This document shows positions 57,549-64,000 of a stretch of 64,000 bases of DNA, in pieces (positions within the stretch are counted from its first letter, which is position 1; each line of letters opens with the position of its first letter). Made by a program: the position numbers and the translations under genes. Under the pieces are notes generated by a model, which saw only the letters and a list, made by a program, of their open reading frames with translations, was not told the DNA's origin and ran no database searches. The stretch comes from an uncultured Myxococcales bacterium (GTDB taxonomy: Bacteria; Myxococcota_A; UBA9042; DTJE01). Where the stretch lies: the NCBI GenBank assembly GCA_903847405.1, contig CAINDP010000115.1:1-64000 (forward strand). The letters are read 5' to 3'.

Positions 57549-57595
57549 CGTCGACGCTCCGGGGGGCCTGAACGACTCCGGGAAAAACCACGAGG

Positions 57596-59458
57596 CTACT
57601 GGACGTCCAACGCGGGTAGGCAGAAGTCCGCCGTGGCGGGGTCGCCGTTCAGGACGCCGTCCGGGGTCAGCCACTTCGCGTCCTTCGCCACCACCGGAAC
57701 GACGACGTCGTACACGCCGTTCGCGTCGGTTCGGCCCTCGGCCGCGGTCTGCAGCGTGGACGCGAAGGACGTGTCCCCCAGGGACCAGGTGTTCTGCGCC
57801 GATTCCGCCGACACCGGGAAGAACAGGCGCACCGAAACCGAGGCCAGGGGCGTGCCGTCGGAGGCCGCGCGAATCCGTCCACGGACCAGGGCGCCCTCGG
57901 GCAGCGACACGTCCAGGGTATGGGCGGCGGTCAGATCCAGCGACGGGTAGGCGACGCGCGGGAACCCCGTGCGGGCAGGCGGGCTGACGACCAGGGCGTA
58001 CTGCCCGGGGTCCACCGCCACCGAAAAGGCTCCGCCCGAGTCCGTGGTCGCCTCGAAGACGGCCTCGGTCGCACCGGCCTGGGCCACGGCCCCCATCGCC
58101 GCCTGGCGGTTGGTCATCAGCGACACGACCGCATCGGCCACGGGCAGGCCCGTCGCCGCGCGGAGGACGTGGCCCGTGACCGGGACGCGGGGGCCCAGTT
58201 GGATCTGGAAGGCCGGGCTGTCCTGGGTCAGGAGGTCCAGGGTCCGCACGGAAGCCGCCCAGGGCGACTCGGGCGGCGGCGTGATCGCGAGGGTGTATGT
58301 TCCCTCCAGCAGGTCCATGGTCCCCACGCCGAAGGCATCCGTCGTGGTCGCCGCCGTGAAGTCGCCGTTTCCGGCCGTGCCCACCGCCGTCACGCGAGCC
58401 TGGGGCACCGTCGTGTCCAATCCCTCGCCCCCGAAGATCTGGACGGACACCGTGCGGACCTCCGGCACCGGGTCCACGTCCAGCGTCAGGAACGGCGTCG
58501 TGGCGTAGTCGGCCTGGAGGGCGTCGAGGCCGCCGGTCCACAGGAAGTGCCGCGTGGGGAAGAGGGGGGGCGAGCGTCCGGCCGACACGGTGATGTCGAC
58601 GGCGCCGGCGCCGGGCGGCAGGATCAGCACGAACACGCCCTGGGCGTCCGTGAGAGTGCTGGTGCCGATCCGGTCGGTTCCCACCTTGCCGGCCACCTGG
58701 GCGCCGGTGACGGGTTGGTGGCCCGCGTCCACGACCTGCCGCACGACGCCCTGAAGGCGCATGTACGATGCGTCCGGCGGCAGCACGACGTCCATCGTGA
58801 CGTCCGCCCCGACCTGCAGGGGGAACGAGAACGGCGGCAGCGTTTCCAGCACGCCGGAGCCCGGGATGAACGTCACCTGATAGGCCAGGTTCGGCAGCAG
58901 CCGCAGGGAAAAACGCGGCGCATCGGAGGCGGTCGCGTCGAAGGCCTGGACGGCGGCCTCGCTGCGGAACTGGGTCCCCGGAACGCGGCCGGTCGCCACG
59001 GCCACTAGGCGCCCTGCCGCGAGGTCGGCATCCGAGGCCGGGGAGGCCGGCGCATCGCCGTTGCCCGTCCATGCGCCGCCTGCGGGGGCGTGGAAGACCC
59101 GGCCCTGGACGACGACGGGGGCGGCCAGCGACAGGTCCAGGGCCCCGGTGGTGTCGATCGTCAGGCTGGTGAACTGGTCGCCCAGCAGGGCGCCGGCGGG
59201 ATCGGGATCCGCCTGGACCGAAAACGCCATGGCCCACGGCGGGAAGGCGACGCACACGCCGGCCGACGCCGCGCAACCGGTTCCGACGGGGCAGTCGCCG
59301 TCCGCCTGGCACGCCTGGCCGGCGTTGCCGGGCACGCCGCTCTGGGTCGCGTCCTGGACCCTCGGCACATCCGTGGCGCCGACCTGGTCGCCGGTGTCGC
59401 CGCCGCAGGCCACAAGGACCAGGACGGCGGCGAACGCGATGGCGATGGCGTGCTTCAT
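57596..59458 (-). CDS. Lipoprotein with carboxypeptidase-regulatory-like repeats
   Basis: A 620-residue lipoprotein (lipobox VLVLVAC). A Cys motif (CQADGDCPVGTGCAASAGVC) follows a short linker. The rest consists of repeated beta-sandwich units of the carboxypeptidase-regulatory-like type (VTGAQVAGKVGTD ... TLTDAQGVFVLILPPGAGAV; VADAVVSLMTNRQ ... TDSGGAFSVAVDPGQYAL; LASVSVRLFFP ... TDANGVYDVVVP). Such domains are adhesive or structural. It overlaps the upstream gene by 4 bp and closes a four-gene operon. Confidence 0.82.
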   Translation of the reverse strand: MKHAIAIAFAAVLVLVACGGDTGDQVGATDVPRVQDATQSGVPGNAGQACQADGDCPVGTGCAASAGVCVAFPPWAMAFSVQADPDPAGALLGDQFTSLTIDTTGALDLSLAAPVVVQGRVFHAPAGGAWTGNGDAPASPASDADLAAGRLVAVATGRVPGTQFRSEAAVQAFDATASDAPRFSLRLLPNLAYQVTFIPGSGVLETLPPFSFPLQVGADVTMDVVLPPDASYMRLQGVVRQVVDAGHQPVTGAQVAGKVGTDRIGTSTLTDAQGVFVLILPPGAGAVDITVSAGRSPPLFPTRHFLWTGGLDALQADYATTPFLTLDVDPVPEVRTVSVQIFGGEGLDTTVPQARVTAVGTAGNGDFTAATTTDAFGVGTMDLLEGTYTLAITPPPESPWAASVRTLDLLTQDSPAFQIQLGPRVPVTGHVLRAATGLPVADAVVSLMTNRQAAMGAVAQAGATEAVFEATTDSGGAFSVAVDPGQYALVVSPPARTGFPRVAYPSLDLTAAHTLDVSLPEGALVRGRIRAASDGTPLASVSVRLFFPVSAESAQNTWSLGDTSFASTLQTAAEGRTDANGVYDVVVPVVAKDAKWLTPDGVLNGDPATADFCLPALDVQ

Positions 59459-60021
59459 TGCCCGCTCACCTGCACGTCGCAGGCCACCTGGGGCACGAAC
59501 GTCCACGAGACGTAGGCATAGCCCCCCGTGATGATCCGCCCCTGCTCCGGGTCGAACTCGATCTTGTGGTCCGACACGAACAACTCCAGGACGTGCGGCG
59601 CCTGGAACGGGATCAGGTCCGTCAGGAAGGCGCAGGGGTTGAACTGTATGCTGGGCTGCCCGGTGAAGGCGGGCCCCACCGGGGTCGGCGATTCCAGGTA
59701 CCCGACGTACCACTGGTAGTCCAGGGCGTCCGCCGCCGTATCGGGGTCCGTCACCGCGCCCGCGACCGAAAACCGCGTGCTGATCGTGGTCAGGTTCACG
59801 ATCTCGTCCGGTGACGGTTCCACCAGCGAGCGATCGATCGTCGGTCCGAACGCCACGTTCGGCCTTTCCTCGATGTCGGGCCACCATACGCATCCCCCAA
59901 CCAGGGCAGCCACCAGCACCGGCGCGACGAATCGCACCACGGCTGCCGCCATGGAAAGGAAAAGCAATGGGCGTGCCAGCATCGACACCCGGGCAACTCC
60001 TGGGATCAAGGCCACTTTCAA
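59455..60021 (-). CDS. Hypothetical lipoprotein
   Basis: A 188-residue protein with a basic N terminus and lipobox-like VAALVGGC. The mature part is beta-rich with VAGAVTDPDTAADALDYQWYVGYLE, resembling an Ig-like or PKD-like strand pattern, and ends in CDVQVSGQ; no family is assigned. The start may be the ATG at 60021 or the internal ATG about 13 codons in. It lies between the sigma-54 activator and the CarboxypepD_reg lipoprotein. Confidence 0.65.
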   Translation of the reverse strand: MKVALIPGVARVSMLARPLLFLSMAAAVVRFVAPVLVAALVGGCVWWPDIEERPNVAFGPTIDRSLVEPSPDEIVNLTTISTRFSVAGAVTDPDTAADALDYQWYVGYLESPTPVGPAFTGQPSIQFNPCAFLTDLIPFQAPHVLELFVSDHKIEFDPEQGRIITGGYAYVSWTFVPQVACDVQVSGQ

Positions 60022-60090
60022 TGCGCCGGTCCGGGTTCGCGCCCCCGGCGCCCGGGACGGTGCGACAAACGGATCAGGCCGATGCCCGAC

Positions 60091-61890
60091 CTACACGTCC
60101 CGTCCCGCCTCGCGTTCGCGCTCGACGTACCGGAAGATCGTCCGGGGCTCGACCCCCAGGTCCCGGGCCGTCTGGGTCCGGTTGCCCTTGTTCTTCTGCA
60201 GGACCTCCAGGACGTATTCCCGTTCGAAGCGGTCCCGGGCCTCCGACAGGGGCACCGTGGGACGCTCGTCCTCCTCGGGAATCTCGATGTCCGCCAGGGT
60301 CAACTGGGGGCCGTTGGCGAACAGGACCGCCTTCCGGACGCGGTTTTCCAGTTCGCGGATGTTCCCCGGCCAGCGGAACTTCCGCAGGGCCTTCAGCGCC
60401 TCGGGCGAAAAACTGCGCACCGGGGCGGTCGCTTCCGACGCGAAGCGCTGCAGGAAGTACTGCGCCAGCACCTCGATGTCGGCGCCGCGTTCGCGCAGGG
60501 GGGGCAGCGTCACCGTGACCACGGCGATGCGGTAGTACAGATCCTCGCGGAACCGGTTGTTGCGGATGTCGTCCTGGAGATTGCGGTTCGTGGCGGTCAG
60601 CAGGCGGACGTTGACCTTTTCCGGCCGCGAGCCGCCGACCCGCGTCACCATGCCGTCCTGCAGCACGCGCAGCAGCTTGACCTGCAGACCCAGAGGCAGT
60701 TCGCCGACCTCGTCCAGGAACAGCGTGCCGTTGTGGGCCGCCTGGAACTTGCCGATGGTGGCCGCCACCGCGCCGGTGAAGGCGCCGCGACAGTGGCCGA
60801 ACAGTTCGCTTTCGATCAGGTTTTCGGGGATCGCGCCGCAGTTCACCGCCACGAACGGCCCGCCCGAGCGCGTGCTGCGGCCGTGCAGTTCGCGGGCGAC
60901 CAGCTCCTTGCCGGTGCCCGTTTCGCCCAGCACCAGCACCGGGACGTCGGTCGGGGCGACGCGCTGGACGCGGGTGAACACGTCCTGCATGCCCTGGCAA
61001 CTGCCGATCAGGGACCCGAAGCGGGAGGCCTTGACCTCTTCCTTGAGGGACTTGTTATCCCGTTCCAGGGATTCGATCAGCAGCAGGTTCTGGCAGATCA
61101 CCGCGGCCTGCCCGGCGTACACCATCAGCGTCCGCAGCCGCACCTCGTCCAGCAGGTTGAGCAGCCGTTCGGTGCCCAGGTACAGCACGCCGCGCGTCTC
61201 GCCGCCGATCTTCAGCGGGATGCAGGCCACGGACGCCAGCTTCAGGTTGATGACCGAGGTGCAGCCCGAAAACTCGCGGTTGTTCAGGGCGTCGGCCACC
61301 AGTTGCGGCTCGCCGTCCTTCAGGGCCTTCTGGACGATGCTTTCGCTGAACAGGACCTCGTCGGGCGGCATCGCCTTGCGATCCACGTTCCGGGCCACCT
61401 TGACCACGGGCACGCCGTTTTCGACGAACAGGATGAACCCCTTGCTGGCCTGGGTCAGTGCCAGCGTTTCGTCCAGCAGGGTCGCCAGCGCGCGGTCCAG
61501 GTCGCGGGATTCCATCAGGCGCCGGCTGAAGGCGCCCAGGGACTCCAGTTGCTTGAGGGCGGAGGCCTCGTCCGGGGCCTGGTCGTCCAGGGGGGCATCG
61601 CCGGGGGCGTACACCAGCGTGCAGTCGCCCAGGCGCAGCACGTCCCACGGTTCCAGGCGGGCGGTCTTGACCTTGCGGCCGTTGACCAGCACGTCGGCGT
61701 CGCGGTCCAGGGGGCGGATGTGGTGGACCGAGCCCTCCAGCACCACCTCGGCGTGGAGGTCCTTCACCCCGGCCGGGGGCAGCGGCACGTCGCACGTGGG
61801 GTCACGGCCCAGGGTCGTCACGGCGCGGAACAGCGGGAATCGCTTCGGCGGTTGCGACCCCTGAAACAGCAGGATCCGGGCCACACGCAC
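60091..61890 (-). CDS. Sigma-54 activator with FHA and GAF input domains
   Basis: A 599-residue transcription activator. The N-terminal FHA domain has [24 protein letters not shown]; a GAF domain (about 120-280) includes [18 protein letters not shown]; the AAA+ domain has [16 protein letters not shown] and LFLDEVGEL; the C terminus has a Fis-type helix-turn-helix ([22 protein letters not shown]). FHA input links it to Ser/Thr kinase signalling, as in myxobacterial enhancer-binding proteins. It is 3 bp after the TPR-like membrane gene, so they are co-transcribed, and it may control the surface lipoproteins downstream. Confidence 0.95.
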   Translation of the reverse strand: MRVARILLFQGSQPPKRFPLFRAVTTLGRDPTCDVPLPPAGVKDLHAEVVLEGSVHHIRPLDRDADVLVNGRKVKTARLEPWDVLRLGDCTLVYAPGDAPLDDQAPDEASALKQLESLGAFSRRLMESRDLDRALATLLDETLALTQASKGFILFVENGVPVVKVARNVDRKAMPPDEVLFSESIVQKALKDGEPQLVADALNNREFSGCTSVINLKLASVACIPLKIGGETRGVLYLGTERLLNLLDEVRLRTLMVYAGQAAVICQNLLLIESLERDNKSLKEEVKASRFGSLIGSCQGMQDVFTRVQRVAPTDVPVLVLGETGTGKELVARELHGRSTRSGGPFVAVNCGAIPENLIESELFGHCRGAFTGAVAATIGKFQAAHNGTLFLDEVGELPLGLQVKLLRVLQDGMVTRVGGSRPEKVNVRLLTATNRNLQDDIRNNRFREDLYYRIAVVTVTLPPLRERGADIEVLAQYFLQRFASEATAPVRSFSPEALKALRKFRWPGNIRELENRVRKAVLFANGPQLTLADIEIPEEDERPTVPLSEARDRFEREYVLEVLQKNKGNRTQTARDLGVEPRTIFRYVEREREAGRDV

Positions 61891-61893
61891 CTC

Positions 61894-62712
61894 CTAGAAC
61901 CGCGCACACACGGCGATGCCGGGCGCGAGTCCCGCCCCCGGGGGCGCCACGACCGGGCACGGGACGAACTTCGTCGACTTCACCTCGGGCGTGAAATCCT
62001 GGAAGGCGTCCACGATCCCCCAGACGGCCAGGGCCGCGAAGGTCCCCAGGCCGACGTATTGTACGATCCGCAGGTCCCGGGCGACGCCGGCATCGCGCGC
62101 CGAATAGTAGCCGTCGCTGCCGCGCAGCGATTCGATCGACACCCAGGCGGCGATGTTCAGGGCCAGCGAAACGGTCTGCCCCGTCAGGAACAGCGCGCCC
62201 TTGGTGTTCCGGCCGTTCAGGAACTGCCCGACCCCGAAGGGGACCAGGTTCGGTACCCAACTGCGGCGCACGATCGTTTCCTCGGTGCGCTCGCACTTGA
62301 CCAGGTCGACCGGGGGCTTCGGGGCGGGTTCGGCCTCGATCACGTGCAGGCCGATCAGTTTCTTGCGGATGGCCTCGAACCGCTCGATCAGCGAGGGGGG
62401 GTAGAAGAAGGAATCCAGGCGGTGCTGCGGGGCCAGGGTCAGCAACGCCGTGAACTCGTCCTCCATCTTTCGCTCGTCGCCCAGCCAGTGGTAGCACGCC
62501 GCCAGGTACTCGTGGGCCCGGACCACGAGGTCCGGCGAGGCCAGGCGCACGTCCGGGTACAGCAGCGGTCGCAACTGCTGGACGGCCTTGGCGTAGTCCT
62601 GGAAACGGAAGGTGTTTTCGGCCGTCTGGAATTCGTCCTCGGGGGCGCCCGCGACGGCCGGCGAGGTGGTCGCGAGGAGGCAGGCGAACACCGCCACCGC
62701 AGCCAGCCTCAC
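61894..62712 (-). CDS. TPR-like protein with C-terminal membrane helices
   Basis: A 272-residue exported protein. A signal peptide (RLAAVAVFACLLATTSPAVA) is followed by a TPR-like helical region (TAENTFRFQDYAKAVQQLRPLLY ... LAACYHWLGDERKMEDEF), a segment SFFYPPSLIERFEAIRKKL often seen in myxobacterial motility/secretion-associated proteins, and two membrane helices (ALFLTGQTVSLALNIAAWV and VGLGTFAALAVWGIVDAF). Start is the GTG at 62710-62712. Function unknown; it heads the operon containing the FHA-GAF activator. Confidence 0.78.
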   Translation of the reverse strand: MRLAAVAVFACLLATTSPAVAGAPEDEFQTAENTFRFQDYAKAVQQLRPLLYPDVRLASPDLVVRAHEYLAACYHWLGDERKMEDEFTALLTLAPQHRLDSFFYPPSLIERFEAIRKKLIGLHVIEAEPAPKPPVDLVKCERTEETIVRRSWVPNLVPFGVGQFLNGRNTKGALFLTGQTVSLALNIAAWVSIESLRGSDGYYSARDAGVARDLRIVQYVGLGTFAALAVWGIVDAFQDFTPEVKSTKFVPCPVVAPPGAGLAPGIAVCARF

Positions 62713-62838
62713 TGGACAGCCACCGGACAACAGGACCCCCGCGCGCGACACGGCAGCGAGTATAGCACCGCGCCTGCGCGCGGGTGGGAGTTGGCGGACG
62801 GGTGGTACAATGTCGACCAAGGCTTGCTGGAGCGACGG

Positions 62839-64000
62839 ATGCGTGGTCGGACCGCAGCGTGGATCATCGCCGTGGGGATCGTCGTTCAGGCAGGCGGGGC
62901 CCGGGCTGCGGGAGTGGGGGGGGACGAAGCCGACCTGGTGCAATGGATCGAGCGATCCTGCCCCGCCACGCCCAGCGCCGAAACCATGGTGCGGCTGGAC
63001 CAGATCGCCGGCAAGGCCGTGATGGACGGGCTGCGGCAGGGCAAGTTCCGCACGTCGGTGCAACTGGTCAACGCCTACCTCAAGTGCTGGTCCCGGCAGG
63101 GCACCCTGCTGCGATCGGGGCTGTTCGAGCCGCGCCTGCAGGCCCTCCGCCAGATCCCGTGCTTCGTGCCGCTGGTGGTGTTCGAGTCCGAGGGACGGGT
63201 GGATCCGGACCTGGCGCGGGAGTCCCTGGCGTCCTGCCCCGAGCCCGCCGAACGGCCGGCGGAAGGCGACGAGGCGGCGGTGCGCGTGTGGGCCGAAGAG
63301 GTGCGCCGCCGGGTGCACCTGTTCGCGGCCAGCCAGCCCCCGGGCGACGTCCTGGACGAGGCCGAGCGCTGGCTGGGGCGGATGCAGGCAGCGGGCATCG
63401 TGGCCGAGGACGGGTCCGTGCGCTGGTCGAAGGCGGGGCAGATCGTGGCCGCCCAGCCGCCCCCGGGCGCCGATGCGGCGACGTCGGCGGACGTTCCTGC
63501 CGAGGGTGGGAAGACGTCCGCGACGGAAGGCGAGGCGGTCGGCGAGGGTGAGTCCGCGGCGGCTGCGGGTGCGGCGGGGGACGCTTCCGGCACGGAGGCA
63601 CCCGACCCGGTGTTCGCGGTGCGGGTGCTGGCCGCCGGGGCTGCCGTGGCGTCGGGCAACATGGAGCGCCTGCTGGCGGCCTTCGGCGGCGAGTCGGCCG
63701 CGTGCTCGTCGATGTTCCTGGCGGCCCTGGGCTTTCTGCAGGCGGTGGAACTTCCCCGCCAGGCGGCGCTGCCGATGATCCTGCGGGCGATGGTGGCCCG
63801 GGCGCCGCTGGACGTGGTGGCCGTCCTCAGCGACCGGATGGCCATGAAGTTCAAGGACAAGCCGTGCGCGGTGCAGGCGCTGGTGTCGTCGCTGGCCCTG
63901 TCGTCCCTGACGGCCGAAGTCATCGATGCCGCCTTCAAGGAGGGCAAGGGCGATCGCGTCGTCCGCCTGGCCGCGGCCGCCCCGTCCGTCATCCTGGTGC
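62839..64000 (+). CDS. Exported hypothetical protein, truncated by the window end
   Basis: An open frame of 387 codons from the ATG at 62839 to the edge, with no stop. It starts with a signal sequence (AAWIIAVGIVVQAGGARA) and continues with helical, Ala-rich sequence (DLVQWIERSCPATPSAETMVRLDQ, then LLRSGLFEPRLQALRQIPCF), an acidic/Ala linker (~210-250) and more helices with paired Cys. The segment IPCFVPLVVFESEGRVDPDLARESLASC recalls lysozyme-like/SLT motifs only vaguely; I do not assign a family. It is divergent from the TPR-like gene by 126 bp. Confidence 0.65.
   Translation, partial: MRGRTAAWIIAVGIVVQAGGARAAGVGGDEADLVQWIERSCPATPSAETMVRLDQIAGKAVMDGLRQGKFRTSVQLVNAYLKCWSRQGTLLRSGLFEPRLQALRQIPCFVPLVVFESEGRVDPDLARESLASCPEPAERPAEGDEAAVRVWAEEVRRRVHLFAASQPPGDVLDEAERWLGRMQAAGIVAEDGSVRWSKAGQIVAAQPPPGADAATSADVPAEGGKTSATEGEAVGEGESAAAAGAAGDASGTEAPDPVFAVRVLAAGAAVASGNMERLLAAFGGESAACSSMFLAALGFLQAVELPRQAALPMILRAMVARAPLDVVAVLSDRMAMKFKDKPCAVQALVSSLALSSLTAEVIDAAFKEGKGDRVVRLAAAAPSVILV

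Overview
The window is a gene-dense, very GC-rich chromosomal segment from a Gram-negative bacterium, most likely a member of the Myxococcota (former Deltaproteobacteria) or a close relative. Support comes from many secreted lipoproteins whose lipobox cysteine is followed by a low-complexity Asp-Val-Pro linker, a phosphoesterase with a MYXO-CTERM-like tail, Ser/Thr kinases (one with a PEGA domain), FHA proteins, two sigma-54 activators and three adjacent bactofilins. No rRNA, tRNA, CRISPR array, transposase or phage gene was recognised. The window opens inside a nitroreductase-like gene and ends inside an unidentified exported protein.

Layout. 1-2.5 kb: nitroreductase end, DUF302 protein, FtsH. 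2.6-6.9 kb: a metal-uptake operon (small His/Cys protein, outer-membrane barrel, ZnuA-like binding protein, ATPase, permease). 7.0-9.3 kb: three bactofilins and an alpha/beta hydrolase. 9.4-15.9 kb: a double-FHA protein divergent from a run containing a Ser/Thr kinase, a CYTH protein, a DUF2723 membrane protein, a tyrosine recombinase and a HisKA-REC protein. 15.9-24 kb: proteostasis and redox genes (slipin, NfeD protease, an M29 aminopeptidase-Usp fusion, Lon, DsbA-like, TlpA-like). 24.2-28.8 kb: PEGA kinase, small proteins, YjbQ, a DVP lipoprotein. 28.8-41.3 kb: a heparinase-GH105 fusion lipoprotein, a NicO-type transporter, UvrB, a giant VWA/Cys-repeat/formylglycine-enzyme-like lipoprotein, and other lipoproteins. 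41.4-49.6 kb: crotonase, adenosine deaminase in an operon with a tandem AAA+ ATPase, a dockerin-bearing M1 peptidase followed by a cohesin-like lipoprotein, ElbB, gamma carbonic anhydrase. 49.7-64 kb: an NtrC-type regulator, a small barrel, an operon of phosphoesterase, helical protein and an OPA transporter carrying a PDZ insertion, small Cys-rich lipoproteins, and a four-gene operon headed by a TPR-like membrane protein and an FHA-GAF-sigma-54 activator.

The theme of the accessory part is cell-surface biology. The most notable systems are the two-gene cohesin/dockerin pair (45729-48310), which looks like a minimal cellulosome-type tether for a protease; the single-chain polysaccharide lyase plus unsaturated-uronyl hydrolase (28805-32344); the OPA transporter with a periplasmic PDZ-like insertion, encoded with a secreted phosphoesterase; and a tandem AAA+ ATPase resembling those of extracellular contractile injection systems but with no such system nearby.

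Non-coding signals include a REP-like palindrome family built on ATGGGGACAGACACC (four loci), two GTGGAC hexamer arrays, one long inverted repeat of TACCCG units between convergent genes, and a set of promoter candidates of the form TTGACN-17 bp-TAGNNT. All family names here come from motif recognition by eye; no database search was run.
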